Assembly (NCBI RefSeq): GCF_000166195.2
Contig: NZ_CM001403.1
Coordinates: 3,862,432-3,926,431, forward strand
Reading direction: 5' to 3'
Length of the DNA stretch: 64,000 bases
Origin: Mucilaginibacter paludis DSM 18603
GTDB taxonomy: Bacteria > Bacteroidota > Bacteroidia > Sphingobacteriales > Sphingobacteriaceae
Positions within the stretch are counted from its first letter, which is position 1, and each line of letters begins with the position of its first letter. The notes beneath the pieces were generated by a model, which was not told the DNA's origin, made no database searches, and saw nothing but the letters and a program-made list of their open reading frames with translations. Shown here piece after piece: positions 47,473-56,235 of the stretch. Made by a program: the position numbers and the translations under genes.

Positions 47473-48666
47473 TTATTCTTGATAAAGCGTGTACTTAATA
47501 CCCATTTCTAAACCTCGCATTTCGGCAAGGCCTTTCAAACGGCCAATGGCCGAATACCCGGGATAAGTATCGTAATTAAAATCATCCAATATTTTGTGGC
47601 CATGGTCCGGGCGCATCGGTATCGCTACATCATCCCTGGCGACATCAAACCGTTTCTTTTGTTCTACAACAATGTTCTTCATTACGTTATATATATCTGT
47701 GCTTCACCTAAATGGTCAGCTTCGTAAAAACCGCCATCGGGCTCACGCTGTACATTGCGCAGGTGAATAAAGTGGATGTTCTCCCCTAGCCGGCTCACAA
47801 TACCAGGCAAATCATTATCCGCACGGGCACCTAACGATCCGGTGCATAATGTTATCCCGTTTGATGGTGAAGGGCAATAATTAAGCAGATCGCTAAGGTC
47901 CTGCTCAGTCGATACTACACGGGGCAAACCCAAAATAGGGAAAGGCGGATCATCAGGATGAATACACATTTTAATACCTGCCTTCTCTGCTTCAGGTACA
48001 ATAGCCTGTAAAAAATCAGCCAAGTTCTGTTTCAGCTTAGCGGCATTGGTTTCGGCGTAACGCGCCAAATGTTCCTTAAATTCGGCGATAGTAAATACTT
48101 CATCCATACATGGTAACCGGCCATAATAGTATTGGTGAGATAGTTTTTTCGTCAGCAGTAATGCTTTCCAAAAAAGCCCTGGCCTCATGCTTTTGCTGTG
48201 TTGTAAAATCGTTTTCGGCACCTTCACGCTTTAAAATATAAAGATCAAAAGCGGCAACCGCCGGGGCATGATAACGCAGCGCCGAAGCATTATTTGTCAA
48301 CCTGTAATCAAGGTTGGTGCGTGACCAATCCAGCACGGGCATAAAATTATAGCAAACGGTTTTCAAACCGGCTTTACCCAAATTTTTTAAGCTGTTAATG
48401 TATTTTGCCAGATATTCATCGCGTTCAATACTCGCAGTTTTTTTGCTTTCGTGGATATTTAAGCTCTCCACTACCGACCAGCTTAAGCCCGCTTTGGCGA
48501 TAGTTCGCTTGCGCAGATCGATCTCTTCTATGCCCCACACCTCACCTGCAGGTATATGATGCAGAGCCGTTACAATACCCGTCGCGCCCGTTTGCCGGAT
48601 GTCCGCCGATAAGACTGGATCGTTAGGACCGAACCAGCGAAAGGTTTGTTCTAAATTGCTGAACAT
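47473..48666 (-). pseudogene. uxuA: Mannonate dehydratase gene with several frameshifts
   Basis: Three open pieces in different frames (48100-48666, 47682-48227, 47473-47682) together give a full UxuA of about 395 residues: ETFRWFGPNDPV-like start, HHIPAGEVWGIEEI, YNFMPVLDWSRTNLDY, MDEVFTIAEFKEHLARYA, GIKMCIHPDDPPFPILGLPRVV, ITLCTGSLGARADNDL, HFIHLRNVQREPDGGFYEADHLG, AIPMRPDHGHKILDD. Comparing frames, three single-base losses best explain it: near 48136-48150, near 48112-48116 (GGTTTACC read as GGTTACC) and near 47705 (GGTGGAAGC read as GGTGAAGC). UxuA converts D-mannonate to 2-keto-3-deoxygluconate in glucuronate breakdown. Either true decay or sequencing error. Confidence 0.88.
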
Positions 48667-48683
48667 AGTTAGTTATTTAGATC

Positions 48684-50246
48684 TTAATTTTTTAATCGCT
48701 GTAAGGTAACAAGATAAACATCATTTTCCCGCATAGGCAACTCCGCCTTAAATGAACCGGTTATTGCTACATTAATTTTCGAGGTGATAATTGGCGCACC
48801 ACTATTTTTTTGATTAATAGCCGCCACCTGCCCTTTGCTTAACTGGCTTGGCAACTGCATATCAAAATAGGTACTATAAGCATCGTTAATGCGATAACCC
48901 ACCTTATATACATCTAACTGATATTGACCGCGGGCAAGGTGCGAAACATTTATTTTAACCGGTTCAATACCTTTTGATGGGTTATCTCGCTTATAGTAAA
49001 TTTGGTCGTTAACTGAATCACCCGGATGGGTGATGGTAAAATCCCACATTAAAATCTGCACATCACCGTTCGCACTTTTACAGGCAATAGCGCTTGTATC
49101 TTTGCTTTTTAATTCAATGTTGCCTAGCTTGTTTAAAAACTGATAGGCATAAAATGCCGGTTTCTTAATATTCTGATAATTGAGTAAACCGAAACCGCCG
49201 TGAAAAGGTGTACTTCGCGGGCCAAGCTCTTCAAAAATATCCGTGAACGTCCAGTAAGACATGGAATTAACATACTTCGAAGCGTGCTTAATTTTGTCCA
49301 GAATATAAGCGGCCTGGTAATAAGTATCATGTATTGGGTCGGTTGGAGTGTACGACGAACTCCACTCCGTATAATGCAGCTCCAGATTTGGCATGACCGA
49401 AGCCTGGATTAGTTTCTTAGTATTGATCATGCTTCCATAAACAGCCGCTTTGTTTTGGCTCACGATTACACCAATATCTCCGCTTTGATCTAAAAAGCCT
49501 TGCTTAACACCATAATCATGTGTACTTATAAAATCTATTGGAGTTTTGCTATCCGCGCAAAAATTAATCATCTCTATTATCCAGGCATTACCTGCGGTAG
49601 CGGGGCCGCCAACACGGTAATCATTTGATATAGCTTTTATAGCTGTTGCTGTTCGCTGATAAAGCTTGAAATAATCCGGCTGATCGCCACTAAAGAATAA
49701 ATTTTTTAAGTTAGGCTCATTCCACACCTCAAAATACCAGCTTGCTACTTCGGTATGTCCGTACCGCTCTGTCCAATGTTCAATCAATTTTTTTATCAGT
49801 CCATCCCATTTATAGTAATCTTTAGGTGGAGTTATATTCCCCTTCCACCAAAAAACGGTCTGTTTGCCACTTGCTAAACCGGCTGGCATAAAGCCTAGTT
49901 CAACAAATGGCTTCATCCTGATACTCAATAAATAATCAAATAGCTCATCGATATACTGCCAATTGTATATAGCACTGCCCTGTTTATCTTCGGTATAAAC
50001 GCCCATATCATCGCCTAATAAACCATGAAAACGGATGTATTCAAAACCACATTCTTCTTTAATATACTTTAACTGCCTTTGCCAATCAGCACGCAAGCCT
50101 TCAGTAGCCCGTCCGGCTCCAACACATTGGCGATAGCTGTGATTTAACACACCTTTAGTTTTCGCGATGTCTACATATATTAACCGGGGCTAGGCCTTGA
50201 CCGTTATAAGAATTGTAAACAACACCACACTTAATATATATCGCAT
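48684..50246 (-). pseudogene. GH39 beta-xylosidase gene with an amber codon at the signal-peptide junction
   Basis: The catalytic body (GTG 50150 to stop, 488 residues) is GH39-like. The acid/base Glu is in YFEVWNEPN and the nucleophile Glu in LHYTEWSSS. RATEGLRADWQRQLKYI and FDYLLSIRMKPFVELGFMP match the barrel, and a C-terminal beta domain follows. Upstream, the same frame is open to ATG at 50246, giving MRYILSVVLFTILITVKA, a good signal peptide, then TAG (50192-50190) where CAG (Gln) would be expected, then PRLIYVDIAKTKG leading into the body. So codon 19 is a nonsense codon. Restart at GTG 50150 would make a cytoplasmic protein lacking 32 residues. Confidence 0.88.
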
Positions 50247-50431
50247 CTGTAATCTAATCTTTCGCTGTTATAGGAATACAAATTGTTTTTTCGCAGGATA
50301 GTATCACGAATAATAAATTAAATTTTATTCATAATTTTAAGCTGTTAACCTAATTTAGATAATATACAAGGAAATTATGCTAAAAATCGTCATCCGTTCA
50401 CGGGTGTGAAATTAAAAACAATAATTGGTAA

Positions 50432-50447
50432 TTGCAATCGATTACAA
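50432..50447. promoter_or_regulatory. LacI-type operator between GH39 and lacI
   Basis: TTGCAATCGATTACAA is nearly palindromic, with the same core as the site at 38146. It lies 177 bases before the lacI start and 186 bases before the GH39 start. Confidence 0.65.
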
Positions 50448-50594
50448 TAAATTTAAAGATTATTCATCAAGGCAAGCAAAACCTCGCACCAAACAGAAAT
50501 GGCTCCAAATAATCAATTAATGGCAATTGTCAAATCGATCATTTCTATAATTATTAAATCAGTCAATCACAATTCAGAAATTTTACCTGATATT

Positions 50595-50608
50595 TGAAAT
50601 CGATTAAG
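50595..50608. promoter_or_regulatory. Weak LacI-type operator close to the lacI start
   Basis: TGAAATCGATTAAG keeps the AATCGATT core but not the outer bases; it ends 15 bases before the GTG start of lacI. Confidence 0.35.
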
Positions 50609-50623
50609 TACAGAAATTAGCAG

Positions 50624-51661
50624 GTGAAAAATAGCAAAAGTGTAGTTACTATTTATGACATAGCCAAAAAGTTAAATGTTTCGGCAGCTACTGTAAGCAG
50701 GAGCCTTAATGATTTTCCAGGTGTTAATAAAAGCACAAAAAAGAAAATTGTAGATACTGCGCGCGAAATGGGTTACAGCTCTAATGCTTTTGCTGCCAAT
50801 CTGCGCACTAAGCGCAGCAACACAATCGGAGTTATTGTGCCTAGGCTGAACAGTAGCTTCATGTCGGATGTGATTGCCGGTATCGAGAAGGTGGCTAATA
50901 ATAGCAACTTCAATCTCATCATCAGCCAATCTCTTGAAACTATGAAAAAGGAAAACAACAACATCCAAACCATGTTTAACAATAGAGTTGATGGCTTACT
51001 GGTTTCACTGGCTTACGACACCACCAATATCGATCATTTCGAAAATTTCATCAAACGCGATATTCCTGTTATATTTTTTGATCGCATTTACGAACATAAA
51101 AGCTGTCCCAACATCCATATCAACAATTTTCAAGCCGGTTACGATATAACCGAACACTTAATAAAACAGGGCTGTAAAAAAATAATACATATTACTGCAA
51201 CAGGGGTCCAAAATGTCTACCAAGAACGCTTTAGAGGTTACAAGTCTGCCTTGAGCAATTACGGAATTGGCTTTTCCGATGATATGCTCATCATCAACAA
51301 TCTGAGCGCGGACTCTGGTACCGAAGCGGCTAAACAAATATTGCAATTACCAATATTGCCCGATGGCATTTTTTCGGCGAATGATGTATGCGCCATCAAC
51401 TGCATTATGGCCCTCAAAAATGCAGGGCTTAAAGTACCGCAGGACATTGCCGTTGCAGGTTTTAATAACGATCCATCCTGTCGTATTATTGACCCTAATT
51501 TAACTACGATTGATTACCGGGGTTACGAAATGGGCGAAGTTGCGGCTAATTTGCTCATCAACCATTTAACTAACAATTACGATATACAATTGACGCATAG
51601 CCTGGTACTAAGGCACGAACTGATCATCAGGGAATCTTCCCTTAAAACAGGCAGGTTTTAA
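50624..51661 (+). CDS. LacI-family transcriptional regulator of the xylan locus
   Basis: The 345 residues contain an N-terminal LacI helix-turn-helix and hinge (VTIYDIAKKLNVSAATVSRSLND, VNKSTKKKIVDTAREMGYSSNAFAANLRTKRSNTIGVIVP). The sugar-binding core follows (VDGLLVSLAYDTTNIDHF, IPVIFFDRIYEH, GYDITEHLIKQGCKKIIHIT, GIFSANDVCAINCIMALKNAGLKVPQDIAVAGFNNDP). The start is GTG, in the family position. LacI proteins with this hinge bind dyads with a central CG, and several such dyads stand before SusC, GH43 and this gene. Xylose, xylobiose or a uronate could be the effector. Confidence 0.95.
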   Translation: MKNSKSVVTIYDIAKKLNVSAATVSRSLNDFPGVNKSTKKKIVDTAREMGYSSNAFAANLRTKRSNTIGVIVPRLNSSFMSDVIAGIEKVANNSNFNLIISQSLETMKKENNNIQTMFNNRVDGLLVSLAYDTTNIDHFENFIKRDIPVIFFDRIYEHKSCPNIHINNFQAGYDITEHLIKQGCKKIIHITATGVQNVYQERFRGYKSALSNYGIGFSDDMLIINNLSADSGTEAAKQILQLPILPDGIFSANDVCAINCIMALKNAGLKVPQDIAVAGFNNDPSCRIIDPNLTTIDYRGYEMGEVAANLLINHLTNNYDIQLTHSLVLRHELIIRESSLKTGRF

Positions 51662-51688
51662 TAACGATTATAATAACAATATTGAACC

Positions 51689-52429
51689 ATGACATCTAAA
51701 ATTGCAATAGTAACGGGCGGTGCATCTGGCTTGGGCTTGGCCATTACAAAAAGGTTTATCGCGAGCGGTATAAAAACTATTATGATAGGCAGAACCGAAG
51801 AAAATCTAAAAATCATGGCCGCTGAATTAGGTTCGCTATGTACCTATAAGGTTATGAATATGGATAATCAGGCAGGCATTCCCGCGTTGATCGCCGAAAT
51901 TGAAAACGAGTATTCGCAGATTGATATCCTGGTCAATAATGCCGGCATTAACCTTAAAAAGGATTTCACAGAGGTTTCAGACGACGAGTTTCAACGCGTT
52001 GTTCAAACTAATCTGAACTCGGTTTTTACCATTAGCCGTGAAGTTACCAAATGCATGCTGGCTAAAGGCGGGGGCTGTATTATCAATATAAGTTCAATGG
52101 CTGCACATTATGGCATCCCGTATGTGATTGCCTATACTGCCGCCAAGACCGGAATTGAAGGCATGACGAAAGCCATGGCTGTTGAATTATCTCCAAAAGG
52201 TATCCGGGTAAACTGCGTGGCTCCTGGCTTTATCAAAACCAATATGTCGTCTAAAGCATTGGATAGCGATCCCGAGCGCAAACAAAAAGTGATGTCGCGC
52301 ACGCCGATGGGTAAATTAGGTGAACCTTTCGATATTGCCGAAGCGGTATACTTTCTATCATCTGATGGAGCCAAGTACATTACCGGCGTAATACTGCCCG
52401 TTGACGGCGGTAATTCAATAGGGTTTTAA
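51689..52429 (+). CDS. Short-chain dehydrogenase/reductase (possible mannonate oxidoreductase)
   Basis: The 246 residues form a classical SDR. The cofactor motif is TGGASGLGLA, NNAG is NNAGIN, the active site has Ser in INISSMAAHYG and YTAAK, and the C-terminus is GGNSIGF. It lies 27 bases after lacI and is probably cotranscribed. Because uxuA and GH115 are in the same locus, reduction of D-fructuronate to D-mannonate, done by SDR enzymes in several Bacteroidota, is a reasonable guess. Gluconate 5-dehydrogenase or another sugar-alcohol dehydrogenase is equally possible on sequence alone. Confidence 0.88.
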   Translation: MTSKIAIVTGGASGLGLAITKRFIASGIKTIMIGRTEENLKIMAAELGSLCTYKVMNMDNQAGIPALIAEIENEYSQIDILVNNAGINLKKDFTEVSDDEFQRVVQTNLNSVFTISREVTKCMLAKGGGCIINISSMAAHYGIPYVIAYTAAKTGIEGMTKAMAVELSPKGIRVNCVAPGFIKTNMSSKALDSDPERKQKVMSRTPMGKLGEPFDIAEAVYFLSSDGAKYITGVILPVDGGNSIGF

Positions 52430-52918
52430 AATCTGAATTAATAGCTCCGGTTAAACCGGATCGGTCTGTGAGTTGAGACTGAAAATCGAGGTAAAAATTT
52501 CATGCTAAGAAGCTATATATGCCTTATTTTCTTATTAAACTCGTCAAAAAAACAAATTGTACGGAGTTTATACAAAAATATTGATGGTAGATTCGCCTGC
52601 TTTTCAAGATCATTTGTCCTTTATTTACTTGACTTATTTGGAAAATGGAAAGAACGAAATCCATGTCGTGATCTTAAATCGCACCTTTTGAATTTACAAA
52701 GTCAGACAACTCGCCTATTTAAATTTTTCAATTTAGAACCGCAACGAATTTAAACAAAAACTAAGCTTGATAAGTTTACCTGCTATTTAACAAATGACAA
52801 ATTTTCCTGCTCACCCTAAAAAATTTGAAGCTGAAGCTTAATGGTGGTGCTTTTTAGAAGAGATGATGGTTGCTTTACCTTACGGATTAAAGCACCGCCT
52901 AAATTATCACATTAGGTT
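52430..52918. other. Intergenic stretch at the border of the conjugative-element remnant
   Basis: About 490 bases. An 83-codon plus-strand frame (52502-52753) has no protein-like pattern. A short GC-rich palindrome (TCCGGTTAAACCGGA, about 52455-52470) lies 25-40 bases after the SDR stop but lacks a T-run. No tRNA or clear attachment site was recognised, although this should be the left border of the mobile DNA. Confidence 0.4.
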
Positions 52919-53359
52919 TCAAAGGAATTGGTGCAAGTAACTGGCAATGGTTAGAGCTAAGTCGCTTCTAAAATTCTCAAGGTCCGTACCCTCGCTTAAA
53001 TTCTCAATAGTAAAACGGGATTGACTACAGAATATTGTCAGATCGATTAAAATATTTAGCCGCACTACGGGGTCCTGCTCGGTTAACTTTTGGTGGAAAC
53101 GCGGAAATTGATGCTCAATAACTGACTTAACCTGTATAAAGGGAGAAAAAGCTTTGCGATCAAACAGAATAGCGTTGATCCGCTCTTCATTTCCAAGGTA
53201 ACAAGAACCGCTGTCATTCATCAAATCGACAATTTCAGATAACACTGCTGAGTTGGTAGTTATAAAATCGTCCCAGCTGTCTCTTTCCCAGACGCGGGTC
53301 AAATGAGGAAAATATTCCAGGAGGTGACTTTGAAGCCGCTGTAATAATTCGTTATCCAT
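52919..53359 (-). CDS. Unknown 146-residue protein next to the coupling-protein gene
   Basis: A helical, Leu-rich, cytoplasmic-looking protein (MDNELLQRLQSHLLEYFPHLTRVWERDSWDDF, NILIDLTIFCSQSRF, SDLALTIASYLHQFL) with no signal peptide, membrane span or motif I recognise. It lies 10 bases after the coupling-protein stop and is likely cotranscribed with it. A cargo gene of the conjugative element is one reading. Confidence 0.65.
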   Translation of the reverse strand: MDNELLQRLQSHLLEYFPHLTRVWERDSWDDFITTNSAVLSEIVDLMNDSGSCYLGNEERINAILFDRKAFSPFIQVKSVIEHQFPRFHQKLTEQDPVVRLNILIDLTIFCSQSRFTIENLSEGTDLENFRSDLALTIASYLHQFL

Positions 53360-53369
53360 AGTTGAGCTT

Positions 53370-55520
53370 TCAAGACGTTAGGGATTCAGGGTCGATCTGG
53401 AATGCTGCTAGGGCCTCTTCCTTTGCCTTTTTTTCATTATTCAGCTCAACCAGCTTAAGCTGAAAAGCCTGTTGGATGACCTCAACCTGGGGAAGCAATT
53501 TAGCCCTGAAATTCCGGAGCATTTCCATCCGGATGAAAAGAGCAGGCTGCCTGGTCTTGATCTCCTTTTTGAGCATGGCCAGCCAGTATTCTGTTTCAAC
53601 GATCTCCTCCATTTCACGGGTTACTTTCAGCATATGGCTGTTCAATTTCTCTTTCATCGCCAGCAGGTCATTCTCTTCACTTGAATCATCAAATACCGTA
53701 ACCTTCGGTAACTTGTGGCAGTATCCCGGATCTTTATCAACTATGAATTTGGTCGCGAAGATCTTTTCATCGGGCTTTTCATCTTTGGTAGCGAGTGTTG
53801 CGCTTTTATTCCCGGTTTCGGTAACCTTCCCGACAAATTCGCCCTGGTTCAGGTTCATTATCCTATTGGTCGGCATCAAGTCTTCCATTTGCGCAGATAT
53901 GGATTGCGAGGTATCATTACGGCTATAGGTCGATGAAACTTTTTTCATGTGCCGTCTACCAAAAATGGCAGAAGCGTACTTGGCTGTGTTTTCATCTGCA
54001 ACCTCCCCTACAAAGACTGTCCCTAAGCCCGCTTTTAAGACGCGTGCTTCATCTTTGCCATAATCCCTATCTAACTGGCCATAATCCTGCATGGCCAGCA
54101 CCGTGGCGATCTTATTGCTTCTGCCCGTATTCGGCAGGTTATCCAGTTTGGGAATAAAGATCGTCGGCACCTCATCTACGCAGAAGAGGCAGGGCAATTT
54201 ACCCTTCTGATTGATCTTACCGGAAATCATAGAGGCATATAAGGAAAGCGCCGGTGCGAAAACCTGTTTGTACTGATCATCATTCCCCACGACCACCACC
54301 TTCGGATCCGCCGGGTTGTTGATATCCAGATCAAAGTCGCTTTCCGTCATGACCCAGAACATCTCTTTGATATTCAATTTACCGACTGAATTTTGCAGTG
54401 TGGCCATCACCCCTGCTAACTGCTCCATTGCCCCCTTTTGCAAAGCTTCATTGATAGGGGCGGCGGCGGCTTTAACTTCATAGTCGTCCATGAGGATGGG
54501 TACGATCCGTTCCGTTAACTGGGTCGCGAAAACCACCGCATGAGGCAGGCTGCATACATTTTTACCGGTAAGGTCCTGGTACTTTTTCAGCCACCAGATC
54601 ATCGCGGCGAAGGTGATAATGGCGCTGTCTTCAAAAAAACCTCTTTTCTGTATCCAGCTGCGGTTAAGGTTGAATAGTACGGTCGTAGATACTTCATCGC
54701 TCAAAGCTTTATTGTTCAGATTTTGGGCACGAATCGGGTTACACCGGTGTGAGTAGCGGACGTCAAGGAAATTGATATAAAACATTTTGGGCACGGTTTT
54801 GATCCCCTGTTCCCTGGCTTTGCGTAATAACACATTGTAGGTGAAGTCCCCCAGGGTAGAAAATTTGAAATCATAAACGAAAGCTGTAAAATTTTTGAGC
54901 AAAAGCTGCTCGATGATGGGCTCGATCAGGGTATAGCTTTTCCCGGCGCCCGGACCTCCCACAATACTGATCCCCCTGAAGGGGTTCAAAACGTTGACAT
55001 AACCATGAACGGTCTTCCAGTTGACCGACGTGGCGGTTTCTACCAGCTTTTTATTTTGGTTGAACTCGTATCCTTCGATCTCTCCAAGCTGCCGTTTGAT
55101 ATCAAGTAAGGCGAACGGGAATATAAAAACAGCAGCCAGGTAAGCTACATCGATCAGGATCAGGTGCAAAGGACGGGAGGCTATTTCGTAAACATTTCTG
55201 ACCAGTAAGATATAAGCCATGGAAATGCAGGCCATGATATACGGTGCATAGCTTTTTTTATCGGGGATACCGGTAACGGTAACCACGTAGGCCATCGCAC
55301 CACATACCGCTAAAAAAAGGCCCCTGAAATAAAGGCCCCCTTTCATCCAGAACTTTGGTTTGGAAAAGATAAAAATCAGCATCCGGGAGATGGTTCCATC
55401 CCCCGGGCTGTAATGGTTAAGAAGATGGTAATTAAACAATATGGCTTCCCCGGCGATCAAAACCAGTGAAATAGCAAGTACCATCAGGATCAGAAAATCA
55501 GGTTTCTTATTATCGTTCAT
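53370..55520 (-). CDS. VirD4/TraG-family type IV coupling protein
   Basis: The 716 residues have about four membrane helices (within 1-145) and a cytoplasmic ATPase. Walker A is SIVGGPGAGKSYTL near residue 192 and Walker B is LPCLFCVDEVPTIF near 448. The TraM-recognition segment with TVLAMQDYGQLDRDYGKDEARVLKAGLGTVFVGEV and a coiled, charged C-terminus follow. Such proteins bring the relaxase-DNA complex to the conjugative channel. Bacteroidota elements commonly carry this form. Within the window there is no relaxase, no tra operon and no integrase, so this is a remnant or a detached end of an element. Confidence 0.93.
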   Translation of the reverse strand: MNDNKKPDFLILMVLAISLVLIAGEAILFNYHLLNHYSPGDGTISRMLIFIFSKPKFWMKGGLYFRGLFLAVCGAMAYVVTVTGIPDKKSYAPYIMACISMAYILLVRNVYEIASRPLHLILIDVAYLAAVFIFPFALLDIKRQLGEIEGYEFNQNKKLVETATSVNWKTVHGYVNVLNPFRGISIVGGPGAGKSYTLIEPIIEQLLLKNFTAFVYDFKFSTLGDFTYNVLLRKAREQGIKTVPKMFYINFLDVRYSHRCNPIRAQNLNNKALSDEVSTTVLFNLNRSWIQKRGFFEDSAIITFAAMIWWLKKYQDLTGKNVCSLPHAVVFATQLTERIVPILMDDYEVKAAAAPINEALQKGAMEQLAGVMATLQNSVGKLNIKEMFWVMTESDFDLDINNPADPKVVVVGNDDQYKQVFAPALSLYASMISGKINQKGKLPCLFCVDEVPTIFIPKLDNLPNTGRSNKIATVLAMQDYGQLDRDYGKDEARVLKAGLGTVFVGEVADENTAKYASAIFGRRHMKKVSSTYSRNDTSQSISAQMEDLMPTNRIMNLNQGEFVGKVTETGNKSATLATKDEKPDEKIFATKFIVDKDPGYCHKLPKVTVFDDSSEENDLLAMKEKLNSHMLKVTREMEEIVETEYWLAMLKKEIKTRQPALFIRMEMLRNFRAKLLPQVEVIQQAFQLKLVELNNEKKAKEEALAAFQIDPESLTS

Positions 55521-55535
55521 ACGATAGCCTATCTC

Positions 55536-56198
55536 CTACCTGCCCCTGCGTGTACGTGGAGCATCCTCTTCCGTAACCGCATCATTTTTCGTTTCTTTTT
55601 TGGCCTTTTCTGTTTTTTCGGAATGACTATCCGTAGAGATCTCGGTAAAGCTTTCGCCGTCGGATTTTTTTGTTGTAGCAGATACTACATTTTCCTTTTG
55701 CTCCGCCGGTTCCTGGGTCACCTCCTCCTTTTGTTTCCGTTCAGCCACTTTGATCTGTACGAAACTGCTATCCATGTCTTTGACCATCGCAGAAGGATCG
55801 AGCCTGACCTCGCCTTTATACTTTTTGTCGCTGTTGGTCGCTGTCAGGATCAGATCAAGAGTGGCGCCGTTCATCAGCGCGGTTTGCTGTTTTTCAGAAA
55901 GCTCATTACCACGGATCTTCCCCAGCTTGATCTTGTTCGCATCCACGAACACCAGGGTATTGGTCTGGTTATCCGGGAAGATGTAAACCTTGTCAATCGA
56001 CTTACCACCTTCGGTCTCCAGCTTGTCTTTATAGACCCAGCGGTATTCGCTGGAGATCTTGTCATTGAGCAAGCGGTCCTTTTCCTTATCGGTCAGCTGA
56101 TCCAGTATGGCCGGTGCGACAAAAAGCTCCTCCCTTTTTTCCGTGATCTTGACATGCAGGTTATCTTCTTTGCGATATAAACTCGCCCTGCCGGTCAC
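55536..56198 (-). CDS. DUF3945-like protein of a conjugative element, possibly N-terminally truncated
   Basis: From GTG 56198, 220 residues. The segment KLGKIRGNELSEKQQTALMNGATLDLILTATNSDKKYKGEVRLDP resembles DUF3945 repeats of Bacteroidota conjugative elements. The C-terminal third is low-complexity and highly charged (KKSDGESF...KTEKAKKETKNDAVTEEDAPRTRRGR). The frame stays open upstream of the GTG for about 20 codons (DVFTFKFNDQHAESGFREV) without any ATG until a TAA inside the end of the ATPase gene. The original start may therefore have been lost when the ATPase gene arrived. It is 15 bases before the coupling protein. Confidence 0.7.
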   Translation of the reverse strand: MTGRASLYRKEDNLHVKITEKREELFVAPAILDQLTDKEKDRLLNDKISSEYRWVYKDKLETEGGKSIDKVYIFPDNQTNTLVFVDANKIKLGKIRGNELSEKQQTALMNGATLDLILTATNSDKKYKGEVRLDPSAMVKDMDSSFVQIKVAERKQKEEVTQEPAEQKENVVSATTKKSDGESFTEISTDSHSEKTEKAKKETKNDAVTEEDAPRTRRGR

Positions 56199-56235
56199 TT
56201 CCCGAAACCCGCTTTCAGCATGCTGGTCGTTAAAT

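Larger units (their letters stand above)
50247..50623. promoter_or_regulatory. Divergent control region between GH39 and lacI
   Basis: A 377-base AT-rich region without genes. It holds a strong LacI-type dyad at 50432-50447 and a weak one at 50595-50608, consistent with autoregulation of lacI and control of the minus-strand GH39-UxuA-GH10-GH115 group. Confidence 0.55.

Noticed and set aside
52502..52753. 83-codon plus-strand frame
   Set aside because: AT-rich chance frame without recognisable features.
55623..56180. 185-codon open frame on the plus strand
   Set aside because: Antisense to the DUF3945-like gene; Arg/Phe/Leu-rich without motifs.
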